From Lacrimispora xylanisolvens (lineage in GTDB: Bacteria > Bacillota > Clostridia > Lachnospirales > Lachnospiraceae), in the NCBI RefSeq assembly GCF_002934545.1, contig NZ_PTJA01000007.1, positions 219,224-283,223 of the forward strand: a stretch of 64,000 bases of DNA, given 5' to 3'. Positions within the stretch are counted from its first letter, which is position 1, and each line of letters opens with the position of its first letter. The translations under genes were made by a program, and so were the position numbers. Below, piece after piece: positions 15,432 through 25,035 of this stretch. Under the pieces are notes generated by a model. That model was not told the DNA's origin. It was given only the letters and a program-made list of their open reading frames with translations, and made no database searches.

Positions 15432-16745
15432 TTACAAAAACGCAGAAATCGTTAATACTGTATCGAATAAATTATCTTTTTGAGAAAGATTTAATGACCC
15501 TCCATACTTCTCTGCCAACGATGTTACGATTCCTACTCCCAAACCATGATGTTTTGAATCTTCTTTTGTTGACAGCAGTTTATCCCCCTCCTTTTTGACT
15601 TTCACTTTAAAACTATTTTCAATATGGAATATCAGAAAATAATTAGTTCCCATAAATAGTTTTATATTTACCATTCGCTTTCCCGCCTCACACTTCGCAG
15701 CTGCCTCCAGCGCATTGTCAAGCAGATTACCAAACATTGAAATCATATCGGAATCTGATATGAAATCCAAATTTAAATTTTTTTCTATAAAAATAGATAA
15801 CTGTATATCAAGTTCCTTCGCCTTTGAAACACGTTCAGATAAAATAGCATTAAATACTGGATTGCTACTATAAATTACTATATTAATCTCTTCTTGTATT
15901 TTACCCTTTAATTCATCAATAATTTCAACTATTTTATTGTTTTCCCCATTTAAAGCTAATAAACGAAAACTGTTAAAATAAGAGTGAACATCATGCATAA
16001 AGCAGCGGTAATGGTCATTTATTTTTAAAATATTCTGAAAATGGTCATTTTCCATCTCTCTTTTAACCGAATAAAGTTCTGCATATTTTATTTTATTCAT
16101 CATATCCGTATATCTCTCCAGGATGATAAATATAGCTGCATTTGATAGATATAATAACACCGCACCACCGCACATAAAAAATTGCAAAACAATAGTCTTA
16201 GGAAAATCCATATATAAAAAGCTGCTTGAAATAGCAAGGGATAAAATTGGCAGAATCAGTAAATACCACGAAAATCCATTATTATTCCTTATGTTTATTT
16301 TTTTAATATACTTTTCAATATAAATTAAAAATAGAATACCTACAATATATTCTAATATTAAAAAATATACTCCTCCTGATGTGAACCATGGAGGTATATA
16401 AAAAGGCAGATTATATGAAAAGAAACGATATAATAGTTCAAAAAGAACTTCTTTTCCTCCCACAAAAGCAAAATAAATTATGGTATATGCAATTCCATTT
16501 GTAAATGAAACTTTAAATAATAGCAAAGCATAAATATAACAAAAAAGTGGAATTGTAATAAAATTCAGGCCCACACTGCCAATTGCATTTTCAACAAAAA
16601 TTAATAATGTTATAACTAAACTAATTATATGACGCTTCATACCAAAAGTTTTAAAAGGATATATGGCGGCAAAAAATCTGCACATCATATAAACATCTGC
16701 ACCACAAAATAAAAGCCTGTTTATTGACAACAAATCATTTCCCAT
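15432..16745 (-). CDS. agrC: AgrC-like sensor histidine kinase (GHKL type)
   Basis: About 437 residues. The N-terminal half has six or so membrane helices (between residues 5 and 215), the polytopic sensor that binds cyclic peptides in AgrC/ComD/FsrC kinases. The cytoplasmic half has the phospho-acceptor region FMHDVHSYFNSF (His near 251), the N box GNLLDNALEAA (about 340-350) and the G box HGLGVGIV. An ATG at 16757 directly abuts the AAGG site, so the next ATG at 16745 is preferred; either way it is coupled to the agrA-like gene, whose stop is at 16747. It should detect the product of agrD/agrB. Confidence 0.9.
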   Translation of the reverse strand: MGNDLLSINRLLFCGADVYMMCRFFAAIYPFKTFGMKRHIISLVITLLIFVENAIGSVGLNFITIPLFCYIYALLLFKVSFTNGIAYTIIYFAFVGGKEVLFELLYRFFSYNLPFYIPPWFTSGGVYFLILEYIVGILFLIYIEKYIKKINIRNNNGFSWYLLILPILSLAISSSFLYMDFPKTIVLQFFMCGGAVLLYLSNAAIFIILERYTDMMNKIKYAELYSVKREMENDHFQNILKINDHYRCFMHDVHSYFNSFRLLALNGENNKIVEIIDELKGKIQEEINIVIYSSNPVFNAILSERVSKAKELDIQLSIFIEKNLNLDFISDSDMISMFGNLLDNALEAAAKCEAGKRMVNIKLFMGTNYFLIFHIENSFKVKVKKEGDKLLSTKEDSKHHGLGVGIVTSLAEKYGGSLNLSQKDNLFDTVLTISAFL

Positions 16746-16746
16746 A

Positions 16747-17523
16747 TCAAATGCCATCCTTATATTTTGATAACATAAATTCTTCCTTCAGCATATGAAA
16801 CTCCTGCGCCTTGCTTCTGGTTATCTGAAACATGGTGTCAACATCCTTCAGCCGCAATATTTTACTGGTGCAGTAGATCAAATATTTAAAATTTATAATA
16901 TAGCTGTCGTGTGGATAGCCAAAACCATATTTTTTAAGGCGTTCGTAAATTGTTTCCAGTCTTTCTGAAACGCGGATATCCGGAACGTCACTGCTATCTA
17001 AATCTTTTATTCCATAGATTCTGATTGAACTTTCAGAAATATGGACTCTGGTGTTTTTCTTATATTTTTCAATGTAAACAATATCATCTGCTCTTAAAAA
17101 CAGCCGCTCCCGGTTTACATTGGCAGAAAGCAGGGGTGCCTGTCCCAATTCGATCATTTTATCAAGAGAATCCCTTATGTAACGGTCCATAACTTCATCA
17201 GTCATATTCTTCATAATATACCGATATGGCTGAACTTCAAAACTACGCGGCGAAGGTTCCGCAAAACCCGTATAAAAAACCAGTATCACATTATTATCCA
17301 GCTGACGAACCCTGACAGCTGTTTCTTCTCCATTCATTTCATTCATCTGAACATCAAGAAATATAATAGAAAATCTGATGTTCTTTATCGCTGCCAGAAG
17401 ACTGATTCCTGAATCATATTCATGGATGCGGAACTTGTCGCTTTCCGGCATGTTTTTTCCAATTCGTTCTTTTAAACGCTCTCTGTCGCCGATACTATCA
17501 TCACAAATAGCAATTTCAAACAT
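16747..17523 (-). CDS. agrA: AgrA-like response regulator (REC-LytTR)
   Basis: 258 residues: receiver domain (1-125) with the acidic pair CDD (7-9) and phospho-acceptor Asp57 in FLDVQM, then a LytTR DNA-binding domain (about 145-250, with YIEKYKKNTRVHI and HDSYIINFKYLIY). LytTR proteins bind paired direct repeats about two turns apart next to the -35 box; two such elements lie at 15385-15426 and 14445-14486. AAGAGGGGAA precedes ATG 17523. It is followed by the agrC-like gene. Confidence 0.93.
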   Translation of the reverse strand: MFEIAICDDSIGDRERLKERIGKNMPESDKFRIHEYDSGISLLAAIKNIRFSIIFLDVQMNEMNGEETAVRVRQLDNNVILVFYTGFAEPSPRSFEVQPYRYIMKNMTDEVMDRYIRDSLDKMIELGQAPLLSANVNRERLFLRADDIVYIEKYKKNTRVHISESSIRIYGIKDLDSSDVPDIRVSERLETIYERLKKYGFGYPHDSYIINFKYLIYCTSKILRLKDVDTMFQITRSKAQEFHMLKEEFMLSKYKDGI

Positions 17524-17603
17524 ACTTTTTCCCCTCTTACTTAATTACTTTCTATTAGATATCGTACTATCTCTCTTATTCTATAAGAAATATGTCAATA
17601 ATA

Positions 17604-17651
17604 CAAGAAAAGGCGCCAGAAAAATACAAAATTCATATTTTCCCGGTGCCT
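17604..17651 (-). terminator. Terminator of the ABC exporter operon
   Basis: Imperfect stem 17611-17626 / 17636-17651 (AGGC-ACC … GGCGCCT), followed on the minus strand by TTTTCTTG. Confidence 0.8.
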
Positions 17652-17673
17652 GATCCATAATTATCCTGCCGAA

Positions 17674-19419
17674 TTATACCGCAAACTGGCTGTTGTAAAG
17701 CTGAGCATAAAAACCATTTTTAGAGAGGAGATCTTCATGAGTTCCCTGTTCAATAATATGGCCATCTCTCATGACAAGTATGACATCTGCCTCCTTGATT
17801 GTGGAAAGACGATGGGCAACAATAAAACTGGTACGTCCTTCCATCATTTTCGCGAACGCCTTTTGTATCTTTAATTCCGTCCTTGTATCAATGGATGAAG
17901 TCGCCTCATCAAGAATAAGAATTGGCGGCAGACAGAGCATAACTCTGGCAATGCACAAGAGCTGCTTCTGTCCCTGGGATAAATTACCTCCGTCTTCTGA
18001 TATGATTGTATCATATCCCTGAGGCATTCGGGAAATAAAGCTGTGGGCATGGGCTTCTTTTGCTGCTGTTATAATTTCATCTTCCGAAGCCTCCGGCTTC
18101 CCATATGCAATATTCTCTCTTATGGTACCTGTCTTTAACCAGGTTTCCTGAAGAACCATTCCATATTCAGACCTTAAACTTTTTCTGGTTATATGCCGCA
18201 CATCGTTTCCATCAACCTTGATTGATCCCGCATTTACATCATAAAAACGCATAAGCAGGTTGATGACAGTACTTTTTCCGCAGCCTGTGGGGCCAACAAT
18301 GGCGATCCGCTTTCCCTGCCCCGCATGAAGATTCATATCTTCAATCAGAGGTACAGTGGGATTGTAGGAGAAGTCAACATGTTCCAGTACCACCTCACCC
18401 CTTGCATCATCCAGTACAATCGCATTGCTGTCATCTGGTACTTCTATTTCTTCATCAATTAATTCAAATACCCTGGCAGCAGAAGCAAGTGCGTTCTGAA
18501 GCTCTGTTACCACTCCTGAAATCTCATTAAACGGTTTCGTATACTGATTGGCATAGCTTAGAAAGCTGGACAGCTGTCCCACTGTTAAAAGGCCATTGAC
18601 TGCAGCAAATGCTCCTGCAATTCCTACACACGCATATACAAGGCTGTTTACAAACCGGGTTGCCGGATTTGTGATGGAAGAAAAAAATGTCGCTTTCAGC
18701 CCCCATAGACGAAGGTCTTCATTAATAACTTCAAATTTTTTCTGAGCTTCGTCTTCATATGCAAAGGCTTTCACTACTTTCTGATTTCCTAACATCTCTT
18801 CCACCAGTGAAGTCAGCTCTCCCCTGGTCTGAGACTGCATCCGGAACATGCTGTAAGTTCTTTTTGCAATAAAGCTGGCCACAAACAGAGACAGCGGTGT
18901 AACAAGAACAACTAAGGCAGCAATCACCGGATTAATATAAAACATAAAAAACAATGTTCCAAGGATTGTTAAAACTCCAGTGAAAAGCTGGGTAAATCCC
19001 ATGAGCAGGCCATCTGAAAACTGATCGATATCAGCAATAATTCTGCTGATAATATCCCCGTGGGCATGGGAATCTATATACTTTAAAGGAAGAATTTCCA
19101 GCTTGTTAAATGCCTGGGTTCTGATATCCTTTACTACACGGTAGGTGATCTGATTGTTAATATGGCTCATCACCCACTGCGCTGCTGCAGTAATCAGTAT
19201 GACAACAGCAATCTGCAAAAGTATCATACCCATGGCGCTAAAGTCTACCGCTCCTGCACCTACAATACAGTCAATTGCACGGCCGATTAATATGGGAACA
19301 TACAAAGTGAAAACCACGGTCAGAAATGCGCAGAACAGGGAGGCCATCACACTCCATTTATACTTTGCAATCTTATTTAAAATCCGCTTAATTGTGGACT
19401 TGTGCTTTTTTATATTCAT
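17674..19419 (-). CDS. ABC exporter half-transporter, canonical ATP site (permease-ATPase)
   Basis: 581-residue type IV ABC exporter subunit: six-helix membrane domain (about 1-310) and nucleotide-binding domain (about 340-575) with Walker A GPTGCGKST, signature LSQGQ (not LSGGQ), Walker B ILILDEATSSID with catalytic Glu, and H-loop VAHRLSTI. The partner encoded upstream has the degenerate counterpart, so the two form a heterodimer like BmrCD or TM287/288, exporting drugs, lipids or peptides. AGGAGG is placed for ATG 19419, one nt after the partner's stop; an upstream in-frame extension to 19476 is unlikely. Confidence 0.93.
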   Translation of the reverse strand: MNIKKHKSTIKRILNKIAKYKWSVMASLFCAFLTVVFTLYVPILIGRAIDCIVGAGAVDFSAMGMILLQIAVVILITAAAQWVMSHINNQITYRVVKDIRTQAFNKLEILPLKYIDSHAHGDIISRIIADIDQFSDGLLMGFTQLFTGVLTILGTLFFMFYINPVIAALVVLVTPLSLFVASFIAKRTYSMFRMQSQTRGELTSLVEEMLGNQKVVKAFAYEDEAQKKFEVINEDLRLWGLKATFFSSITNPATRFVNSLVYACVGIAGAFAAVNGLLTVGQLSSFLSYANQYTKPFNEISGVVTELQNALASAARVFELIDEEIEVPDDSNAIVLDDARGEVVLEHVDFSYNPTVPLIEDMNLHAGQGKRIAIVGPTGCGKSTVINLLMRFYDVNAGSIKVDGNDVRHITRKSLRSEYGMVLQETWLKTGTIRENIAYGKPEASEDEIITAAKEAHAHSFISRMPQGYDTIISEDGGNLSQGQKQLLCIARVMLCLPPILILDEATSSIDTRTELKIQKAFAKMMEGRTSFIVAHRLSTIKEADVILVMRDGHIIEQGTHEDLLSKNGFYAQLYNSQFAV

Positions 19420-19420
19420 A

Positions 19421-21151
19421 TTACTGCACCTCCTTTTCAGACAGCTGGGAAAGGCAGATCTCACGGTAGACTTCACAGGATTCCATTAAATCACCATGAT
19501 TTCCGCAGCCTGCCATCTGTCCGTCGTCTAAAACGACAATTCGGTCTGCATTTCTGATTGTGGAGGCTCTCTGGGATACCAGAAATACTGTCATGTCTTT
19601 TGTTTCTTCTTTAATTGCCTTACGAAGGCGGGCGTCTGTGGCAAAATCCAGTGCTGAAGCGCTGTCATCTAAAATGAGAATCTGGGGATCTTTGACAACC
19701 GCTCTGGCAATGGTAAGACGCTGACGCTGCCCTCCGGATAAGTTCTTACCTCCTGCCTCTATAATAAAGTCAAGGCCCTCGCCTTTCTCATCCACAAAAT
19801 CCTTCGCCTGGGCAATGGTAAGAGCACGGTAAATCTCTTCATCAGAGGCATCTCTTTTTCCCCACTGCATGTTTTCCCTGATGCTTCCTTTAAACAATAC
19901 CGCTCTTTGAGGAACGATTCCAACCATATTTCTCAGCTGGCTGAGAGGATAATTTCTGACGTCAATCCCTCCCACTTTAACATTTCCCTTTGATACATCG
20001 TAAAATCGGGGAATTAAATTTACCAGTGTGGTTTTACCAGAACCGGTTCCGCCTATAATTCCAATTGTTTCACCTTTCATAGCCTGAAATTCAATTCCGG
20101 CCAGTGATTCTGCTTTTGCTCCCTGATAAAAAAGACTGACTTGATCAAATTCCACCTTGGGTACATCTGCATCTTCCTTGACAATATCGTGATTTGTCTC
20201 CCTGATTCCTGATTCCATGGAAAATACGGAACTGATCCGGTTGGCGCAGGCCAGTGCTTTTGATATGGTAATAATCAGGTTTGCCAGTTTAACCAGTTCT
20301 ACCAGAATCTGAGACATATAATTCACCAGAGCCACTACCTGACCCTGGGTGATGATACCCGATTCAACCCGGTTTGCGCCAGTGTTAATCAGAACTATGA
20401 TTGCAAGGTTAATAATGACATAAGTAAGAGGATTCATCAGTGCAGAGATCTTTCCTACAAACACCTGAAATTTTACCAGCATGCCGTTTTCTTCATCAAA
20501 CCGGCGGATTTCATCATTCTGGCGGTTAAAGGCACGAATTACACGGACTCCGCCTAAATTTTCTCTTGCAGTCAGTAAAACCCGGTCCAGCTGTTTTTGT
20601 ACCTTCTTATATAAAGGCATACTTATAATCATTATGCCAAATACTACAACAGAAAGCACAGGTATGGAAACCATAAATATAAGAGCCGCCTTAAAATCTA
20701 TGGTAAATGCCATGATCATTGCACCGAATACCACAAAGGGCGAACGGAGAAACAACCGTAAAAACAGATTGACCCCTGATTGAACCTGATTCACATCGCT
20801 GGTCATTCGTGTAATCAGAGTCGCAGTCCCGACGGTATCAATTTCCTGATAAGACAGGCTGTTGATATGGGCAAATAAATCATTTCTCAGTGAGGTGCCA
20901 AATCCGGCTGCTGCCTTTGCTGCGAAATACTGGGCAGTAATGGAGCAGGCAAGCCCTATAATGCCTAACAACACCAGCAATCCGCCCATAGAAAGAATAT
21001 AGTGCAGATCGTGATTCTTAATTCCAATATCAATGACTCTGGCCATAACCAAAGGCACTAAAAGCTCAAAGCTGGCTTCCAGAAGTTTAAATAAAGGCCC
21101 CAGGATACTTTCCAGCTTATACTCTTTTAAATATTTAAGGAGCTTTTTCAT
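19421..21151 (-). CDS. ABC exporter half-transporter, degenerate ATP site (permease-ATPase)
   Basis: 576-residue permease-ATPase: membrane domain (about 10-310) and nucleotide-binding domain (about 335-570). Walker A GGTGSGKTT and signature LSGGQRQR are canonical, but the catalytic Glu after Walker B is Asp (ILILDDSASALD) and the H-loop His is Gln (VSQRASTI). This is the usual non-hydrolysing site of heterodimeric exporters and matches the partner downstream. First gene of the operon and divergent from the LysR gene at 21267, whose intergenic region carries a long inverted repeat. Confidence 0.93.
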   Translation of the reverse strand: MKKLLKYLKEYKLESILGPLFKLLEASFELLVPLVMARVIDIGIKNHDLHYILSMGGLLVLLGIIGLACSITAQYFAAKAAAGFGTSLRNDLFAHINSLSYQEIDTVGTATLITRMTSDVNQVQSGVNLFLRLFLRSPFVVFGAMIMAFTIDFKAALIFMVSIPVLSVVVFGIMIISMPLYKKVQKQLDRVLLTARENLGGVRVIRAFNRQNDEIRRFDEENGMLVKFQVFVGKISALMNPLTYVIINLAIIVLINTGANRVESGIITQGQVVALVNYMSQILVELVKLANLIITISKALACANRISSVFSMESGIRETNHDIVKEDADVPKVEFDQVSLFYQGAKAESLAGIEFQAMKGETIGIIGGTGSGKTTLVNLIPRFYDVSKGNVKVGGIDVRNYPLSQLRNMVGIVPQRAVLFKGSIRENMQWGKRDASDEEIYRALTIAQAKDFVDEKGEGLDFIIEAGGKNLSGGQRQRLTIARAVVKDPQILILDDSASALDFATDARLRKAIKEETKDMTVFLVSQRASTIRNADRIVVLDDGQMAGCGNHGDLMESCEVYREICLSQLSEKEVQ

Positions 21152-21192
21152 GTTCCTTTTCCTCCGTAATCAATACTTTTTTAGAATAATGC

Positions 21193-21229
21193 CTTGTATT
21201 ATTATACCATTTTGATATAATTATACAAG
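21193..21229. promoter_or_regulatory. Long inverted repeat, candidate LysR operator
   Basis: Arms 21193-21206 and 21216-21229 (14 bp, one mismatch; outer CTTGTAT…ATACAAG) with a 9-nt spacer, between the divergent ABC exporter and LysR genes. Confidence 0.55.
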
Positions 21230-21266
21230 TACAAAATGAAAATCTTATGAATAGAGGATGTACCAT

Positions 21267-22154
21267 ATGGTTCCGATTAATTCAAAACAGCTTTATTATT
21301 TTACAGTCATTTCAGAAACCGGCAGTTTTACCGCTGCCGCAAAGAAACTGGGAATATCCCAGCCGCCTTTAAGCAAGCAGATCATGCTTTTGGAAGAAGA
21401 ATTGGGGGTCAGACTTTTTGAGCGGGGTGCGAAAAAAACAGAGCTTACAGAAGCAGGAACTTATTTATATTTTAAAGCAAGAGATATTTTATCTCTGATG
21501 GATTCCGTATCAGAGGATTTAAAACACTTCCCCTCTTCTGCCAGAGGCCTGTTAAAGCTGGGTGTCATCTCTTCAGCGGGAACAGTTCTTGTGGATTTTC
21601 TGAAACATTTTACAGCAGATCATCCAGGTGTCCGGTTTGAAGTGACAGAGGGAAACACCTATGAGCTGCTGGAGAAGATGAAAAACGGACTGGTTGAGTG
21701 CTCGATTATACGGACACCTTTTAATCCGGAAGGGCTGGAATGTGTCTATGGTAAGAAAGAACCGATTATGGCAGTGGGGATTCCAGAATTTTTTCCGCAG
21801 ATATCAGATGACAAAGTAAGTATCACCGGCTTAACGGGAAAGCGGCTGATATATTACCGCAGATTTGATTCCATCATATCTCTCGCATTTCAAAACAGCG
21901 GCACAGAGCCAGATATATTCTGCCGAAATGACGATGCAAGAACCTGTCTTCAATGGGCAAAAGCCGGACTGGGGATCGCACTGGTGCCTCAATCCATCTG
22001 CGATATCACAGGGCAGAATAACCTGATGTTTAAGGAGATTGATTCTCCTGATACAGTCACTCAGATTGCAGCAGTTTATAAAAAAAATGGCTATGTTTCA
22101 AACATAGCCAGAGAATTTGTAAATAGTTTTGGTTGTCAGAACGGTATGCTTTAA
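21267..22154 (+). CDS. LysR-family transcriptional regulator
   Basis: 295 residues: N-terminal winged HTH (about 5-65; FTAAAKKLGISQPPLSKQI, LFERGAKKTELTEAG) and a periplasmic-binding-like effector domain (about 90-290). ATG 21267 is 9 nt after AGAGG, while the earlier ATG 21258 abuts that site. It is divergent from the heterodimeric ABC exporter, the usual arrangement for a LysR regulator and its target. Its last 4 nt overlap the convergent radical SAM gene. Effector unknown. Confidence 0.92.
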   Translation: MVPINSKQLYYFTVISETGSFTAAAKKLGISQPPLSKQIMLLEEELGVRLFERGAKKTELTEAGTYLYFKARDILSLMDSVSEDLKHFPSSARGLLKLGVISSAGTVLVDFLKHFTADHPGVRFEVTEGNTYELLEKMKNGLVECSIIRTPFNPEGLECVYGKKEPIMAVGIPEFFPQISDDKVSITGLTGKRLIYYRRFDSIISLAFQNSGTEPDIFCRNDDARTCLQWAKAGLGIALVPQSICDITGQNNLMFKEIDSPDTVTQIAAVYKKNGYVSNIAREFVNSFGCQNGML

Positions 22155-23041
22155 TCAAACAGGCTTAACTGGGTTATCTGGTAATTTTTCTTATAAGCAT
22201 GAATGATATCCGGCATTTTATACAGAATCCTGTTGCGCTCACACTCTTCCGAAAATATTTGCCATAATTTACGTGCTTTGGGACTGGTACAATGATAATT
22301 ATTTTTATACTGTTTCATGTATTTTTCGTCAAGATGTTCCCCGGGAAACAACTCCCTTAAACGGTCGTAATACCATTCTCTTTGATTGTTACGAAGTGTG
22401 ACCCCAAAAGCAGGATAGATAAAATCGGCGCCGGTTTCTTTTGCGGCATTTATAATTGAACGTATATTCTCCTCATGATCCTCTAAAAAAGGAAGCACTG
22501 GCATGAGGAGAATCCCTGCAAACAGTCCCCGATCCTTTAACGCCGCAATCAAAGACAACCGGTCAGAGGGTCTGGAGACTCTTGGCTCTAATTTAGCAGC
22601 CAGGGCATCGTCAGTGGTTGTAACCGTAACTTTTAACAGTACAGGAGAATGATCTGCTATACTTTCCAGTATATCAATGTCTCTGGTAAGCAGATTGCTT
22701 TTTGTGGCAATTGCTGCACCGAAACCAAAAGCATCAATTAATTCCAGAGCATGTCTGGTTAGTTCCAATTCCTTTTCCAGCGGATTATAAGGATCACTCA
22801 TAGCCCCTGTGCCCACCACTCCGTTTTTTACCTTTCGTCTTAAATCATCCCGGATAATCCGCAGAGCATCTTCTTTGACCCGAACCTGATCAAACCGGTC
22901 TATTCCATAACAGTCCGAACGGCTGTCACAGTAAATGCAACCATGACTGCAACCCCTGTAAATATTCATGTTATAATCAATCCCGAACCACCCGGAATCC
23001 TTTGTTTTTGTTACAATTGTCTTTGCAGGAATGAGCTCCAT
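22151..23041 (-). CDS. SPL-family (spore photoproduct lyase-like) radical SAM protein
   Basis: 296 residues with the radical SAM cluster motif CSHGCIYC near residue 31, preceded by NIYRGC, and downstream features of the Rv2578c/SPL-like group (GTGAMSDPYNPLEKELELTRHALEL, VTTTDDALAAKLEPR, RPSDRLSLIAALKDRG). These proteins bind a 4Fe-4S cluster and use SAM; bona fide SPL repairs thymine dimers in spores, but this group is mostly uncharacterised and the substrate here is unknown. Monocistronic, convergent with LysR. Confidence 0.85.
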   Translation of the reverse strand: MELIPAKTIVTKTKDSGWFGIDYNMNIYRGCSHGCIYCDSRSDCYGIDRFDQVRVKEDALRIIRDDLRRKVKNGVVGTGAMSDPYNPLEKELELTRHALELIDAFGFGAAIATKSNLLTRDIDILESIADHSPVLLKVTVTTTDDALAAKLEPRVSRPSDRLSLIAALKDRGLFAGILLMPVLPFLEDHEENIRSIINAAKETGADFIYPAFGVTLRNNQREWYYDRLRELFPGEHLDEKYMKQYKNNYHCTSPKARKLWQIFSEECERNRILYKMPDIIHAYKKNYQITQLSLFD

Positions 23042-23144
23042 ACCTCCGTCCTCTCTTTCTTATTTTGCTAAAAAGGTGATCCCTTGATATTTTCTTTCTT
23101 CCATGTTAATATGCTTATACGAGATAAGAAGGGAAGAGTTTATT

Positions 23145-23975
23145 ATGATACGTTTGTTATTGCGCTGCAAGCAGATATACGACAAATTTACCAGAGATGA
23201 AATGACTGTCTATGCAGCACAGGCATCATTTTTTACCATAATTGCTGCTTTTCCGTTTATTATGCTGTTATTAGCAATGATTCAGTTTATCCCATCCATT
23301 ACAAAAGCAAACCTGCTCCAGGTTTTAATCACAATTATTCCAAGCACTTTAGAGATTGACAGCGTCATCGTTACTGTAATTGAAGATCTTTATACTCATA
23401 CTCCTGCGGCAATTTTATCTGCTACTGCCATTGCCGCGATCTGGTCCGCTTCCAGAGGCATGCTGAGCATAGAGCGTGGATTAAACCGTGTTTTCGGTCA
23501 GGAGAATAAGAGGAGCTATTTAATGACCCGTTTTGTCTGTGCCTGTTATACGGTTGTATTCATTATCATCTGTCTTCTGACGCTTGTACTTTTAGTACTG
23601 GGAGGTTCCATACAGTCATTTATGAACCATCATTTTCCTATCCTAGGTGAGATCACCCGATATGTTATCAGCTTTCGTACCATGCTTTTATTTATTCTCA
23701 CCTTGTGTTTTGCCATGCTTTATACCTATGTACCTGAAAAGAAACAGCAATTTATGAAGCAGATCCCGGGTGCCGTATTTTCTACCCTTGGCTGGATCGG
23801 TTTCTCCTTTGCTTTTTCTATCTATTTTAGCAACTTCAGCAACTATTCCGTGATGTACGGAAGCCTGACTGCCATCGTCCTCTTGATGTTATGGCTTTAT
23901 TTTTGCATCTCCATCCTGTTTTTCGGAGCCGAGATCAATTATTATTACTCAGAAAACTGGAAAGACGGAACATAA
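23145..23975 (+). CDS. YihY/BrkB-family membrane protein
   Basis: 276 residues, six predicted membrane helices, with family features MTVYAAQASFFTIIAAFPFIML near the N terminus, AAIWSASRGMLSIERGLNRVF in the middle, and LYFCISILFFGAEINYYY at the end. The family (formerly mis-called ribonuclease BN) is of uncertain transport function. GGGAAGAG precedes ATG 23145; an upstream in-frame ATG at 23103 adds 14 residues without a ribosome binding site. A strong terminator follows. Confidence 0.9.
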   Translation: MIRLLLRCKQIYDKFTRDEMTVYAAQASFFTIIAAFPFIMLLLAMIQFIPSITKANLLQVLITIIPSTLEIDSVIVTVIEDLYTHTPAAILSATAIAAIWSASRGMLSIERGLNRVFGQENKRSYLMTRFVCACYTVVFIIICLLTLVLLVLGGSIQSFMNHHFPILGEITRYVISFRTMLLFILTLCFAMLYTYVPEKKQQFMKQIPGAVFSTLGWIGFSFAFSIYFSNFSNYSVMYGSLTAIVLLMLWLYFCISILFFGAEINYYYSENWKDGT

Positions 23976-23981
23976 CTTAGG

Positions 23982-24017
23982 AAAGCCAGTGATTCCCTTA
24001 AGAATCCCTGGCTTTTT
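23982..24017 (+). terminator. Terminator after the YihY-family gene
   Basis: Stem 23982-23995 / 24002-24015 with one internal mismatch, ending in TTTTT. It lies between convergent genes and may serve both. Confidence 0.85.
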
Positions 24018-24029
24018 GATACGGACGAT

Positions 24030-24959
24030 CTAAGAAAAAAGAGGCGTTGACAAATATCTGTCACCTGTGTCAGGAAGAAGCACTACGATTGTCTTGCCTT
24101 GGAATTCAGGCCGTTTCGCTACTTCTTTCGCAGCCCATACAGCTGCGGCTGAGGAGATACCCACAAGAATTCCTTCTGTCTTAGCGATCTCTTTTCCGGT
24201 TTCATATGCGTCATTATTCTCTACCGGTATAATTTCATCGTATACATCCCTGTTGAGTACAGTTGGAACAAAACCAGCTCCAATTCCCTGAATTCCATGA
24301 GGACCTGGCTTTCCGCCTGAAAGAATGGGTGATCCTGCCGGCTCAACCCCAATAATTCTGATGTGCGGGTTCCTGTCTTTTAAAAATTCCCCAGCACCAG
24401 TGATTGTTCCCCCAGTACCAATTCCTGCAACAAATACATCGACTTTCCCATCTGTATCCGCCCAAATTTCAGGTCCGGTTGTTTCACGATGTATTCTTGG
24501 ATTCGCAGGATTATCAAACTGTCCCATAATAACCGAACCTTCTATCTCTTTTTGCAGCTCTTCTGCTTTTTCAATTGCGCCTCTCATTCCTTTTGTTCCT
24601 TCTGTAAGCACAATTTCAGCCCCATACGCTTTTAAAAGATTCCTTCTTTCTACACTCATGGTCTCTGGCATAGTCAGGATCGCACGGTAGCCTTTCATGG
24701 CAGCAATACTGGCAATACCGATCCCGGTATTCCCGGAAGTAGGTTCAATAATGGTGGCACCTGGTTTAATCGTACCGTCTTTTTCTCCAGCCTCAATCAT
24801 GGCTAATGCTGCTCTGTCTTTCACACTGCCTGCCGGATTAAAATATTCCAGCTTTGCAATGACAGAAGCTTTCAGTCCATGCTTCCTTTCATAATTGGAG
24901 AGTTCCAGCAAAGGAGTATTGCCGATGAGTTCCATAGCACTTTTTTTGATATTTCCCAT
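24030..24959 (-). CDS. cysK: Cysteine synthase A (O-acetylserine sulfhydrylase)
   Basis: 309-residue PLP enzyme of beta family: makes cysteine from O-acetylserine and sulfide. The PLP lysine is in [11 protein letters not shown] (near residue 43); the phosphate/carboxylate loops [11 protein letters not shown] and [16 protein letters not shown] and the substrate loop GIGAGFVP are intact. AGAGG is 6 nt before ATG 24959 and abuts the alternative ATG 24965. Single gene; no T-box or SAM riboswitch is visible upstream. Confidence 0.96.
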   Translation of the reverse strand: MGNIKKSAMELIGNTPLLELSNYERKHGLKASVIAKLEYFNPAGSVKDRAALAMIEAGEKDGTIKPGATIIEPTSGNTGIGIASIAAMKGYRAILTMPETMSVERRNLLKAYGAEIVLTEGTKGMRGAIEKAEELQKEIEGSVIMGQFDNPANPRIHRETTGPEIWADTDGKVDVFVAGIGTGGTITGAGEFLKDRNPHIRIIGVEPAGSPILSGGKPGPHGIQGIGAGFVPTVLNRDVYDEIIPVENNDAYETGKEIAKTEGILVGISSAAAVWAAKEVAKRPEFQGKTIVVLLPDTGDRYLSTPLFS

Positions 24960-25035
24960 AATCATCCTCTTTTCTCATACGTTTATAAATCCCGCGTATG
25001 TGTCCTGATTATATTTTATCTGCAGGCATGTATTA

